Shown one piece after another: positions 8,968 to 17,025 of a stretch of 64,000 bases of DNA (the stretch's first letter is position 1; every line of letters begins with the position of its first letter). The notes under the pieces are model-generated. The model searched no databases. It saw only the letters and a program-made list of their open reading frames with translations, and had not been told where the DNA came from. The position numbers and the translations under genes were made by a program. Source of the DNA: Roseomonas mucosa ATCC BAA-692 (GTDB lineage: Bacteria > Pseudomonadota > Alphaproteobacteria > Acetobacterales > Acetobacteraceae); NCBI RefSeq assembly GCF_000622225.1, contig NZ_JHWD01000001.1:428603-492602 (forward strand). Direction: 5' to 3'.

Positions 8968-9521
8968 CCCGAGAAGCCTCCGGCGTCCAGGAAAGCCTGT
9001 TCCTCCGGCGTGGTTGCACGGCCCAGAACGGCGTTGCGATGGGGGAAGCGGCCGAAGCGACGGATGATGTCGTCGTGCAGCCGCGCCCAGTGGAGCGAAT
9101 GGGTGTCGCCCGTCTGCTCCGCATGATGGGCGAAGAGCTGGACGGAGCGGGCTTGGTCGCGCGGGTCCTCCGAATGCTCGAAGGGAAGGTAGAGGAAGGG
9201 GCGGAGCACGGGCTCGGTCGCCTGGTCGTGGCCGCGGGCGATGGCGAGGTTCGCGGTGGCCAGGGCCAGCGGGTCGGTGGCGAAGGCGTGGGCGGAGCCG
9301 CGGTAGAGGTTCCGCGGGATCTGGTCGGTCAGCAGGATGAAGGCCAGGGCGGTGTCCGGGGCCTCGGTCCAGGGCGCGACGGGACCGCGCGAGGCTTCGA
9401 GGTGCAGCGCCTCGAAGCGATGGCGGCAGGCGGCGTCGAAGCCGTCATCCTTGGCGAACCAGCGTTCGGGACCGGCCTCGCGCCAGAAGGCGAGGAGGGA
9501 TTCGGCGTGTTCGGCGGTCAT
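8964..9521 (-). CDS. DUF924 family protein
   Basis: 185 residues, close to the usual length of this all-helical, TPR-like family of unknown function. Recognised by [20 protein letters not shown], the conserved core [20 protein letters not shown] (family consensus LDQFPRN-x-YRG), [11 protein letters not shown] and the C-terminal [14 protein letters not shown]. The ATG at 9521 has a good ribosome site (AGGGGAGG) and is preferred over an upstream in-frame extension to 9692, which overlaps nothing conserved. It overlaps the PRC-barrel start by four bases, so the two are translationally coupled. Confidence 0.9.
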   Translation of the reverse strand: MTAEHAESLLAFWREAGPERWFAKDDGFDAACRHRFEALHLEASRGPVAPWTEAPDTALAFILLTDQIPRNLYRGSAHAFATDPLALATANLAIARGHDQATEPVLRPFLYLPFEHSEDPRDQARSVQLFAHHAEQTGDTHSLHWARLHDDIIRRFGRFPHRNAVLGRATTPEEQAFLDAGGFSG

Positions 9522-9600
9522 CGGGGGCCTCCCCTGCCCTGTTCGGAAGGCTGGACGCCAGCGTCCAGCCCGCTCGGGATGGGTGGGGAGGCCCGCCGGG

Positions 9601-11190
9601 TCAATGGCGGAAGTGCCGCATGCCGGTGAGGACCATCGCCAGCCCGGCCTCGTCGGCGGCGGCGATGACCTCGTTGTCGCGCATCGAGCCACCGGGCTGG
9701 ATCACCGCCGTGGCGCCTGCCGCCGCCGCGGCCTGGAGGCCGTCGGCGAAGGGGAAGAAGGCGTCGGAGGCGACCACGGAACCATCTGCCAAGCCTTTGG
9801 GGGCGAGCGGGGTGGCGAGGCCGGCGGCCTTGGCGGCTTCCTCGGACTTCCAGGCGGCGATGCGGGCGCTGTCCACGCGGCTCATCTGGCCGGCGCCGAT
9901 GCCGACGGTGGCGCCATCCTTGGCATAGACGATGGCGTTGCTCTTCACATGCTTGCAGACGCGGAAGGCGAAGAGCAGGTCGGCCAGTTCCTGATCGGTC
10001 GGGGCGCGCTTCGTGACCACCTTGAGATCGGCCTGGGTGATGCGGCCGGCGTCGCGGGACTGGGCGAGGAAGCCGCCGCTGACGGAGCGGATGAGGGTGC
10101 CGGGGGCCGCCGGGTCAGGCAGGCCGCCGGTGAGGAGGAGACGCAGGTTCTTCTTGCGGGCGAAGATCGCCTTGGCCTCGTCCGAGGCGTCGGGGGCGAT
10201 GACGACCTCGGTGAAGATGGCCGCGATCCTTTCCGCCGCCGCGGCGTCGAGCGGGCGGTTGGCGGCGACGATGCCGCCGAAGGCGGAGACGGGATCGCAG
10301 CGGAGCGCCTTGTCCCAGGCCTCGGCCAGGTTGGAGCCCAGGGCGACGCCGCAGGGGTTGGCGTGCTTGACGATGACGATGGCGGGGCCGTCGAGCTCGG
10401 CCACGGCCTCGTAGGCGGCGTCCGTGTCGTTCAGGTTGTTGTAGGAGAGTTCCTTGCCCTGGACCTGCCGCGCCGTGGCGATGCCGGGGCGGTTCGTGCC
10501 GTCGATGTAGAAGGCGGCGCGCTGGTGCGGGTTCTCGCCATAGCGCAGCGTCTGCTTCAGCGTGCCGGCGGTGCTGAGGCGGTTGGGGAATTCCTCGCCT
10601 TCCTGGCGGGCGAACCAGGCGGCGATGGCGGCGTCATAGGCGGCGGTGCGGGCATAGGCGGCGGCAGCCAGCTTCCGCCGCAGGGCCAGGGTGGTGCCGC
10701 CGGAGGACAGGGCCCCGGCGACTTCCGTGTACTGGGCCGGGGAGGTCAGGACGGCGACGTGGTCGTGGTTCTTGGCGGCGGAGCGGATCATGGCCGGGCC
10801 GCCGATGTCGATGTTCTCGATGCAGTCCTCGAAAGGCGCGCCTTTCGCGACGGTGGCCTCGAAGGGGTAGAGGTCCACGCAGACGAGGTCGATCGGAGCG
10901 ATGTTGTGCCGGTCGGCCTGGGCCTGATGTTCCGGCAGGTCGCGGCGGAAAAGGATGCCGCCATGGACCTGGGGCACCAGCGTCTTCACGCGGCCATCGA
11001 GGATTTCCGGGAAGCCGGTGTGGTCGCTGACATCCTTAACGGCCAAGCCGGCAGCGCGGATGGCGGCGGCGGTGCCGCCGGTGGAAAGGAGTTCGGCCCC
11101 GTGGGCGACGAGGGCGCGGGCGAAGTCGATCAGCCCCCCCTTGTCGGAGACGGAGAGAAGGGCACGGCGGATCGGGAGGGCATCGCTCAT
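9601..11190 (-). CDS. purH: Bifunctional AICAR formyltransferase / IMP cyclohydrolase
   Basis: 529 residues, full family length. It carries out the last two steps of IMP synthesis. The N-terminal cyclohydrolase (MGS-like) domain shows [35 protein letters not shown] and [15 protein letters not shown]. The C-terminal transformylase domain has [24 protein letters not shown], the catalytic Lys-His pair in [29 protein letters not shown] and [10 protein letters not shown]. The ATG at 11190 ([14 protein letters not shown]) begins exactly where the conserved domain does; the longer in-frame start at 11280 adds 30 unconserved residues. It is the gene furthest downstream of the minus-strand purine group, cut off from purQ by the foreign segment. 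Confidence 0.97.
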   Translation of the reverse strand: MSDALPIRRALLSVSDKGGLIDFARALVAHGAELLSTGGTAAAIRAAGLAVKDVSDHTGFPEILDGRVKTLVPQVHGGILFRRDLPEHQAQADRHNIAPIDLVCVDLYPFEATVAKGAPFEDCIENIDIGGPAMIRSAAKNHDHVAVLTSPAQYTEVAGALSSGGTTLALRRKLAAAAYARTAAYDAAIAAWFARQEGEEFPNRLSTAGTLKQTLRYGENPHQRAAFYIDGTNRPGIATARQVQGKELSYNNLNDTDAAYEAVAELDGPAIVIVKHANPCGVALGSNLAEAWDKALRCDPVSAFGGIVAANRPLDAAAAERIAAIFTEVVIAPDASDEAKAIFARKKNLRLLLTGGLPDPAAPGTLIRSVSGGFLAQSRDAGRITQADLKVVTKRAPTDQELADLLFAFRVCKHVKSNAIVYAKDGATVGIGAGQMSRVDSARIAAWKSEEAAKAAGLATPLAPKGLADGSVVASDAFFPFADGLQAAAAAGATAVIQPGGSMRDNEVIAAADEAGLAMVLTGMRHFRH

Positions 11191-11276
11191 GCCGCGCGGA
11201 TTAGGCGCGGGCTGGCCCCGGCCGCAAGGGGAATGGGCGCAGGGCGGGTATCCGCCGGGTTCGGAGATGGGGGTGG

Positions 11277-11870
11277 TCATGGCCAGGCGTGGCGCAGGCG
11301 GTTGGGGAGGCGGGCGCAGCCAGCGGCGGCGCGGTGGAGGGCGGCGAGGGTTTTCAGCAGGTCACGATAGGCGGTGAGGGTGCCGTAGCGCGTTGGAAAG
11401 GGCGGGATTTTTGTCTGGCGCAGGGTTTCGGACAAATCCGGGTCCGGGAGGAGCCAGGGCGGGCCCGGGAGGGCGGAGCGGAGGCCGAGGCGGCGGGCGA
11501 GGAGGATGAGGCGCAGGCCGAGGATGCGGTAGGCGCGGCGGGCGGCGCGGCAGATGCGGTGCTCGATGGCGCGGAGGGGGTGATTGGGGTGGGTTTCGGC
11601 CAGGAGGGTGAGGAGGCGGGTCCAGAGGCCGTTGTGGGTGAGGCGGCGGAAGTAGCGGGAGATGGTGGCGGGGTTGCCGTAGTGGGGCGGGAGGGCACGC
11701 CAGGGGTCGGGGGTGAGGGCGAGGTGGAAGATGGCGTCCATGCGGAGGCGGAGGTCGGCGATGGGGCGGCCGGCGGGGGAGCGCGGGAGGATGTGGGGGA
11801 GTAGGGCGAGCCACTCGTCGTCGGTGAGGGGGCGGAAGGGTTGGGGTGGGGAGAGGCGGGGGGGGGGCAT
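11277..11870 (-). CDS. IS5-type transposase-domain protein (DUF4096-like), no DDE domain
   Basis: 197 residues from the ATG at 11870. Residues about 8-85 ([69 protein letters not shown]) match the N-terminal helix-turn-helix domain (DUF4096) of IS5/IS1182-type transposases. The following 110 residues are Arg/Leu-rich and show no DDE catalytic domain. It may be the relic of an insertion sequence or a domesticated DNA-binding protein. A 62-base tandem duplication covers the start codon and first codons, so the second, upstream copy of the start (11932) is out of frame. No terminal inverted repeats were found. Confidence 0.65.
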   Translation of the reverse strand: MPPPRLSPPQPFRPLTDDEWLALLPHILPRSPAGRPIADLRLRMDAIFHLALTPDPWRALPPHYGNPATISRYFRRLTHNGLWTRLLTLLAETHPNHPLRAIEHRICRAARRAYRILGLRLILLARRLGLRSALPGPPWLLPDPDLSETLRQTKIPPFPTRYGTLTAYRDLLKTLAALHRAAAGCARLPNRLRHAWP

Positions 11871-11938
11871 GGGGGGTCGTCGTCGGTGAGGGGGCGGAAG
11901 GGTTGGGGTGGGGAGAGGCGGGAGGAGGGCATGGGCGG
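11815..11938. repeat. 62-base tandem duplication over the start of the IS5-like gene
   Basis: Bases 11815-11876 and 11877-11938 are two copies with about three differences. Each copy contains a start codon (complement of CAT at 11868 and 11930) and the codons for [14 protein letters not shown]. Since 62 is not a multiple of three, only the copy at 11870 reads into the full gene. Confidence 0.9.
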
Positions 11939-12009
11939 GAGTGTAGCATGGGGGTGGGAAATAGGCAAGTTTTCCTATGAAAATGAAAGCCCTCTCGCCC
12001 CACACACGA

Positions 12010-12456
12010 TTAGTAAGGTCCGTCGATCTCCATAACTCGATGCATCTCTAACTCTCGCCTATCGCATAATACGTGGAATCCTGTCTTGTATTTTTTTGCG
12101 CATTTTTGTTTTGCTTTTGCAACAAACGAATCGAATCTCGGATATTTGCTGCATATCATAAGGAATGCGACGCGCTTTTCGAGCAGGGGCCTAATCGCAT
12201 CATGCTCGGCAGTGGCAAGAAGTTGTTCGCAACCATGTTCAACGTCCCCCCCTTTTAATTCAATTAACACCGATGAGCTGCCTATCTCTGAAACCAAGTA
12301 ATCGCATTTTATTTCTTCACTGCCGTCAATAAGACATCCGTCAATTTCAACAATTTTATGTGGTTTTCTTTCTGGATTTTTGAAGGTTGCTTGCCTTTTG
12401 TTCTCTTTAACTGAAACAAGAGGAAACTTGTTCGTTTTGATGCACTGCTTGGACAT
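12010..12456 (-). CDS. Small PD-(D/E)XK nuclease-like protein, partner of the ATPase
   Basis: 148 residues; I do not recognise the family. A hydrophobic strand with an acidic residue (IKCDYLVSEIG, D52) is followed by VLIELKGG, in which E66-L67-K68 forms the E-x-K of a PD-(D/E)XK core, then a helix with a glutamine (EQLLATAEH, Q78). D52-x(13)-E66-x-K68 spacing is typical of restriction-like or RecB-like nucleases. The protein is Lys- and Cys-rich and uses many AT-rich codons, unlike its neighbours. It starts three bases after the ATPase stop on the same strand, so the two must be co-expressed. A nuclease activity is inference from this motif only; an RNA target, DNA target or no activity all remain possible. 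Confidence 0.6.
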   Translation of the reverse strand: MSKQCIKTNKFPLVSVKENKRQATFKNPERKPHKIVEIDGCLIDGSEEIKCDYLVSEIGSSSVLIELKGGDVEHGCEQLLATAEHDAIRPLLEKRVAFLMICSKYPRFDSFVAKAKQKCAKKYKTGFHVLCDRRELEMHRVMEIDGPY

Positions 12457-12459
12457 AAG

Positions 12460-13782
12460 CTAGATTTCCGCTTCAATACGCAAAAGTTTGGAAAAATCCC
12501 TTGAGATGTCTTCGGAGATCTGATCTAGATAGCGACCATCAATCAGTGAGTCTTCATCAAGTAGCGATCTAAGCTTGCCGTCTTCTATGGCAAAAGCAGA
12601 GAGTTGCTTGTCATTCAACCAACATTCTCTCGGTACAACGTCATTGATTTCTTGATTTTTCTTTTTTCGTCGCGCTAGTTGGCCGGCTTTAAGAAATACA
12701 TTGAGTTTGCCCATTATGTATGGGCTGTGTGTGGTGATGATTAAGCATCTTTTGCTTTTGTCTGGTGTTACCGAACCAATTAGAAATTCCATTAACAAGC
12801 TTTGTGCTGATGGAAACAAATGTGCTTCAGGTTCCTCAATGTATATCAACTCACGAGGTCCTCGAGGTACTTTTACGCCTGCTTCCTGACGGTAGGAATC
12901 CATTTCATTAAAATAGTCTATCAATGACCACATTGGCAGAAGTTCTTGTTGGCCGCTTGAGAGCGAACTGAATGGGATTTTTCTTCCATCTTGGGTTTCA
13001 ACGAATTCCAGATCATCTTTAAAGTTTAGCTCTCCCCCAAAGAAATTTTCCATAAAAACGCGGCGTTTTTCTAAAAAATCAGGACCAAGGCGGTGCAGCC
13101 TAGATACATATCTGCGCGAATTTCTATCTCTGATGGTGGCGAATAGACGCGCAAATTTAATAGTGACGGGATCTAAATTTCCGGCTTGCTCAAAGCCGGC
13201 GACCAAGCGGCCAATGCTGGTAAAAAATGCTCTGCCAGCAGGAATAAATGTTTGTTGAGCAAAGTAGTCGTTTTTAAGTTCTGTCAAAAGGCGACGGCTA
13301 ACAATGTCCCTAATTCTCCAAAATTGATCAAGGAAACGAGTTGCCTGTGCGCTAGATTTGATTTCATCATCACTATTTGTCCTGGATTTCTCAAATAGGG
13401 TGAGAGCTGAGCTATAAAAATCCGCAAACCACTCCGAAAATGTGATGGAAATTTCATCACTGACTCGCCCTTTGCTGCGGCGGCGCAATATTCTGGCGGT
13501 GAAGTCGCCGGCTGCGTAATTTATAGTGAATCTTTCCTGCCCCCATGCGGAAGGAGGAAACCATAGGGAAAACTGCTTTGCTAAAGATTTTTTGAAATCC
13601 TCGATAGATTCACCCTTCTCAGCGGACTGTATGGAATTAACAATAATGTCGTTGCAGAAATATAAAACTTTCGTGGTGACACTTTTGCCACTACCTTGAG
13701 GCCCAATAATTATATTGACGGGCGCTAATTGCAAGTTAGCGTCCTTGATACAAGAAAAATCAGAAATATTTACGGAGACCAT
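12460..13782 (-). CDS. ABC/SMC-type AAA ATPase (RecF/OLD-like, no TOPRIM)
   Basis: 440 residues with all elements of an SMC-like ABC ATPase: Walker A GPQGSGKS at 27-34, a 230-residue helical insert, signature LSSGQQE at 274-280, Walker B LIYIEEPE at 312-319 with the usual A-H-LFP continuation, and the H-loop THSP with H352. The C-terminal 90 residues are mainly hydrophilic and lack the E-x(n)-D-x-D pattern of the TOPRIM domain seen in OLD or GajA. AGGAAG eight bases before the ATG at 13782 is a good ribosome site. The gene is markedly AT-richer than its surroundings and is followed directly by the small nuclease-like gene. Such ATPases often act as sensors or motors in phage defence, which is inferred here. 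Confidence 0.8.
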   Translation of the reverse strand: MVSVNISDFSCIKDANLQLAPVNIIIGPQGSGKSVTTKVLYFCNDIIVNSIQSAEKGESIEDFKKSLAKQFSLWFPPSAWGQERFTINYAAGDFTARILRRRSKGRVSDEISITFSEWFADFYSSALTLFEKSRTNSDDEIKSSAQATRFLDQFWRIRDIVSRRLLTELKNDYFAQQTFIPAGRAFFTSIGRLVAGFEQAGNLDPVTIKFARLFATIRDRNSRRYVSRLHRLGPDFLEKRRVFMENFFGGELNFKDDLEFVETQDGRKIPFSSLSSGQQELLPMWSLIDYFNEMDSYRQEAGVKVPRGPRELIYIEEPEAHLFPSAQSLLMEFLIGSVTPDKSKRCLIITTHSPYIMGKLNVFLKAGQLARRKKKNQEINDVVPRECWLNDKQLSAFAIEDGKLRSLLDEDSLIDGRYLDQISEDISRDFSKLLRIEAEI

Positions 13783-13849
13783 CTGAGCTTCCTCAGTAAT
13801 GTTGGAAGATTTGAATAGACTGCCGGCTACTTATCGCTTGGTAGTGAAT

Positions 13850-13912
13850 AAAAAATCCCGGGAGGTGCAGGAACCTCAGGTTCCTGCCGGGGTGCAGGGG
13901 CAGGGCCCCTGC
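13850..13912 (-). terminator. Terminator behind purQ
   Basis: Read on the minus strand after purQ: hairpin GCAGGGGC/GCCCCTGC, then hairpin GCAGGAACCT/AGGTTCCTGC, which can be closed further by CCCGG/CCGGG, then A and six T (complement of AAAAAA at 13850-13855). It should end the purine transcript before the ATPase operon, which therefore probably has its own promoter in 13783-13849. Confidence 0.75.
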
Positions 13913-13929
13913 GCTGCGACGCCCGACCC

Positions 13930-14604
13930 TCAGGCCCCGACCAGGGTTTCCGCGATGCTCTGGAAGAGGGGCAGGCCGTCCTCGCCGCCGGTGAGGGGAT
14001 CCGCGTAGTTCTCGGGGTGGGGCATCATGCCGAGGATGCGGAGATTGGGGGAGAGGATGCCGGCGATGTCGCGGACGGCGCCGTTGCGGTTGCGGTCGGC
14101 GTAGCGGAAGGCGACGAGGCCCTCGCCCTCCAGCCGGTCCAGCGTCGCGTCATCGGCGAAGTAGTTGCCGTCGCCATGGGCCATGGGGGCGCGGAAGGTT
14201 TCGCCCTGCTGCCAGCGGGCGGTGTAGGGGGTGCCGGCGCGTTCGACGCGCAGGACGCAATCCATGGAGAGGAAGCGGAGGCCGGCGTTGCGGAGGAGGG
14301 CGCCGGGGAGGAGGCCGGCCTCGGTGAGGATCTGGAAGCCGTTGCAGACGCCCAGGACGTGGCCGCCCCTGGCCGCGAAGTCCTTGATGGACTGCATGAT
14401 GGGGGACTGGGCGGCCATGGCGCCGCAGCGGAGGTAGTCCCCATGGGAGAAGCCGCCGGGGAGGACGACGAGGTCGAGGCCCGGGGGGAGGGCGTGCTCG
14501 CCATGCCAGAGCATCAGGGGCTCGTGGCCCGAGGCGCGCCTGAGGGCGAGGGCCATGTCGCGCTCGCGGTTGGTGCCGGGGAAGACGACGATGGCGGCCT
14601 TCAT
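13930..14604 (-). CDS. purQ: Phosphoribosylformylglycinamidine synthase, glutaminase subunit
   Basis: 224 residues. Class I glutamine amidotransferase that supplies ammonia to PurL for the fourth step of purine synthesis. The triad is visible: C87 in [13 protein letters not shown], and H196 and E198 in [32 protein letters not shown] is the PurQ-specific segment. It belongs to the three-protein PurS-PurQ-PurL complex typical of alphaproteobacteria and Gram-positives, and purS lies two genes upstream. purL, which usually follows, is not in the window; a terminator and the low-GC island come next. Confidence 0.97.
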   Translation of the reverse strand: MKAAIVVFPGTNRERDMALALRRASGHEPLMLWHGEHALPPGLDLVVLPGGFSHGDYLRCGAMAAQSPIMQSIKDFAARGGHVLGVCNGFQILTEAGLLPGALLRNAGLRFLSMDCVLRVERAGTPYTARWQQGETFRAPMAHGDGNYFADDATLDRLEGEGLVAFRYADRNRNGAVRDIAGILSPNLRILGMMPHPENYADPLTGGEDGLPLFQSIAETLVGA

Positions 14605-14626
14605 GGGGGGTGCCTTTCCGTGGAGG

Positions 14627-14881
14627 TCAGTTCTGCCAGAGCTTCAGGTAGTGCAGGCCGCCCATCAGGACGATGGTGAGGCAGGCGGCGATGGCGGCGG
14701 CGGTGACCCAGCGGTCGAGGGTGCGCTTGCCTTCCCGGAGGAGGGAGGGGCGGCGGGCGCGGCGGGGCCGTGCCGTGGGCTGGGGCGGTGGGGCGGGGGG
14801 GTGGTGGCGTTCCCGCCAGCGCAGGGTCATGGCGACGAGGACGGTGAGGCCCAGCATGAGGAGGAGGGAGGCCTTGATCAT
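14627..14881 (-). CDS. Small membrane protein (84 residues) between purS and purQ
   Basis: Two hydrophobic helices, about residues 3-20 ([18 protein letters not shown]) and 61-79 ([19 protein letters not shown]), enclose a basic, Pro/Arg-rich loop. No family is recognised with certainty; short two-helix proteins at this place are seen in related genomes. It lies 22 bases before purQ and 85 after purS on the same strand, so it is probably part of the purine operon. No role in purine synthesis can be claimed. Confidence 0.7.
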   Translation of the reverse strand: MIKASLLLMLGLTVLVAMTLRWRERHHPPAPPPQPTARPRRARRPSLLREGKRTLDRWVTAAAIAACLTIVLMGGLHYLKLWQN

Positions 14882-14966
14882 GCGAGCGGGGCCCCGCCAA
14901 AGGGATGACCCATGGGGTGGGGGCGCGGCATGGGCGGGGTTCCCTCCGCCGCTCTCCCCCTGGGGA

Positions 14967-15212
14967 TCACGCGGGGGAGACCTCGACGCGGAAGCTCTCG
15001 ATGACGGTGTTGGCGAGGAGCTTGCGGGCCATGTCCTCGGCCTGGGCCTTGGCCTTGTCCGGGTCGGTCTCGGTCAGGTCGAGTTCGATGACCTTGCCGG
15101 CGCGGACGTCGTGGACGGCGTCGTAGCCCAGGTTGGCGAGGGCGTGGGCGATGGCCTTGCCCTGGGGATCGAGGACGCCCTGCTTGGGCATGACGGTCAC
15201 GCGGGCTTTCAC
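14967..15212 (-). CDS. purS: Phosphoribosylformylglycinamidine synthase subunit PurS
   Basis: 81 residues, the family length. It starts MKARVTVMPKQGVLDPQG, followed by AIAHALANLGYDAVHDVRAG and KVIELDL, the hallmark of PurS. It forms the bridging subunit between PurQ and PurL and helps channel ammonia. It sits 58 bases behind purC, on the same strand. Confidence 0.96.
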   Translation of the reverse strand: MKARVTVMPKQGVLDPQGKAIAHALANLGYDAVHDVRAGKVIELDLTETDPDKAKAQAEDMARKLLANTVIESFRVEVSPA

Positions 15213-15270
15213 GGGGTGGGGTCTCCCAAGGGGGTGTGTGGGGTGGGCGGGTGAGGGCCTGGCGGGGCCG

Positions 15271-16035
15271 TCACTGCATCAGTTCGGGGCCCTTGAGGTC
15301 GCGGACGCCGGCCTCGGGGAGGATGCCGAGGCGGCGGGCGACTTCCTGGTAGCCTTCCTCGACCTTGCCGAGGTCGCGGCGGAAGCGGTCCTTGTCCATC
15401 TTCTCGCCGGTCTTGCTGTCCCAGAGGCGGCAATTGTCGGGGGAGATCTCGTCGGCGAGGACGATGCGGACCTCCTCGTTCTCGTAGAAGCGGCCGAATT
15501 CGAGCTTGAGGTCCACGAGGACGATGCCGATGCCGAGGAAGAGGCCGGTGAGGAAGTCGTTCACGCGCAGGGCGAGCTGGACCATGTCGTCCAGGTCCTG
15601 GGTGGAGGCCCAGCCGAAGCAGGTGATGTGCTCCTCGGAGACCATGGGGTCCTGGAGGGCGTCGTTCTTGTAGTAGTACTCGATGATCGAGCGGGGGAGG
15701 CGCTGGCCTTCCTGGATGCCGAGGCGGGTGGAGAGGGAGCCGGCGGCGACGTTGCGGACCACCAGTTCGAGGGGGATGATCTCGACCTCCCGGATCAGCT
15801 GCTCGCGCATGTTCAGGCGGCGGATGAAGTGGGTGGGGATGCCGATGTCGGAGAGGCGCGTCATCAGGTATTCGCTGATGCGGTTGTTGAGCACGCCCTT
15901 GCCGGTGATGATGCCTTTCTTCGCGCCGTTGGCGGCGGAGGCGTCATCCTTGAAGTACTGGACGAGGGTGCCCGGTTCCGGACCTTCGAAGAGGATCTTC
16001 GCCTTGCCTTCGTAGAGTTGCCGCCGTCGGGCCAT
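15271..16035 (-). CDS. purC: Phosphoribosylaminoimidazole-succinocarboxamide (SAICAR) synthase
   Basis: 254 residues, full length. It condenses CAIR with aspartate using ATP. Recognised by [35 protein letters not shown], the signature [18 protein letters not shown] and [11 protein letters not shown], and [12 protein letters not shown]. The ATG at 16035 ([11 protein letters not shown]) starts at the conserved N-terminus; 80 residues of an in-frame extension to 16275 have no family support. The first gene of the purC-purS-orf-purQ run, divergent from the PepSY gene. Confidence 0.97.
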   Translation of the reverse strand: MARRRQLYEGKAKILFEGPEPGTLVQYFKDDASAANGAKKGIITGKGVLNNRISEYLMTRLSDIGIPTHFIRRLNMREQLIREVEIIPLELVVRNVAAGSLSTRLGIQEGQRLPRSIIEYYYKNDALQDPMVSEEHITCFGWASTQDLDDMVQLALRVNDFLTGLFLGIGIVLVDLKLEFGRFYENEEVRIVLADEISPDNCRLWDSKTGEKMDKDRFRRDLGKVEEGYQEVARRLGILPEAGVRDLKGPELMQ

Positions 16036-16388
16036 CGTCAATCGTCGTCCAGAAATCCGTCGTGGCCGCCGGACCATGGGTCGTGGGGGACCGGGGTCGG
16101 GCAGCCTGTGGTGGGTGGGTATAGCAGGGGGTGGGGGGTTCTTCCACCGCCCAGGGTGTGCCGGCTGACCCGCGTGGCCGTGAGGGCGGCTGGTCTTGAA
16201 GCGGGCGGCCTCCCGGTCGGCCTGCCGCGCCGTGGTCCGGGCGGGCGTGGTCGCCGCGTGAACGGCCATTGTCAACTTTTGCGACGGTGCTTGTCAACGG
16301 AAGCGGCGATGGGTCGTTAACACGGGCACAGGCGGACGGGCCGGAGTGCCCGGTTGGACAACGCCGCAGATGGACAAGGAGAGCGCGC
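16036..16388. promoter_or_regulatory. Divergent purC / PepSY promoter region with repeated TTGTCAAC
   Basis: 353 bases without a gene. Two exact direct repeats TTGTCAAC at 16269-16276 and 16291-16298, 22 bases (two helical turns) apart, lie about 100 bases before the PepSY gene and are a plausible activator or sigma-factor site. No known purine (PurR-type) operator was recognised on the purC side. Confidence 0.4.
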
Positions 16389-16913
16389 ATGCGGGGCAGT
16401 CTTATGAACGGCATCGGTGGTTTCGCGGTGGCGGCGGGGCTGGTGCTGGGATCGGCGGGTTTCGTGCCTGCGGCGATGGCGCAGACGGGGACCAGCTCGC
16501 AGGGCACGATCGGGACGCCGACGATGCCGGGTGGCGGCGGATCGACCATGGCGCAGGGCACGCCCGGGGCCACGACGGGGACGACCCCGGGTACGACCCC
16601 GGGTACGACCTCTGGGACCACGCCCGGGACGGCGACGCCGATGACCGCGCCGCGGCCGGCGGGCGAGGCGGGTTCCAGGCCGCAGGCTTCGGGGACGCCG
16701 GTGACGACGACGCCGGAAGCCGGGGCGAACAGCTTTACCGAGGGGCAGGCCCAGAGCCGGATCGAGGCGGCGGGCTACTCGCATGTTTCGGAGCTGAAGA
16801 AGGATGATGCGGGTGTCTGGCGCGGCAAGGCCACGCGGAACGGGCAGACCGTGGATGTGGGGCTGGATTTCCGCGGCAACGTGGTGACGGGCGCCGCTTC
16901 CGCCACGCGCTGA
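16389..16913 (+). CDS. Secreted PepSY-domain protein with Thr/Gly/Pro repeats
   Basis: 174 residues. Signal peptide about 1-31 (AVAAGLVLGSAGFVPAAMAQ), then a linker of repeated units of the GTTPGTTP kind at about residues 60-80, then a C-terminal domain (FTEGQAQSRIEAAGYSHVSE, LKKDDAGVWRGKATRNGQ, VDVGLDFRGNV) that is PepSY-like, the fold that inhibits peptidases or binds envelope partners. AAGGAG eight bases before the ATG at 16389 decides the start; a longer reading from 16269 lacks both a ribosome site and a signal peptide. Followed by the YflT gene on the same strand, which suggests a common envelope or stress role. Confidence 0.75.
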   Translation: MRGSLMNGIGGFAVAAGLVLGSAGFVPAAMAQTGTSSQGTIGTPTMPGGGGSTMAQGTPGATTGTTPGTTPGTTSGTTPGTATPMTAPRPAGEAGSRPQASGTPVTTTPEAGANSFTEGQAQSRIEAAGYSHVSELKKDDAGVWRGKATRNGQTVDVGLDFRGNVVTGAASATR

Positions 16914-17025
16914 GGCCGGCGTCCCGTGGTCGTTCCCGCAGGGGCCGTTCCCGCGGGGATGGCCGCGGAGGGTGCGGCGGCAGGGCGGCGGATGACGAGA
17001 GAACGAAACGAGAGGAACGCGAACC

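Noticed and set aside
12460-13782. Gabija GajA or OLD nuclease
   Set aside because: The C-terminal TOPRIM domain that defines both is absent.
13866-13912. Hairpins behind purQ as a copy of the repeat family
   Set aside because: The stems differ from the family and are followed by a T-run; a terminator explains them better.
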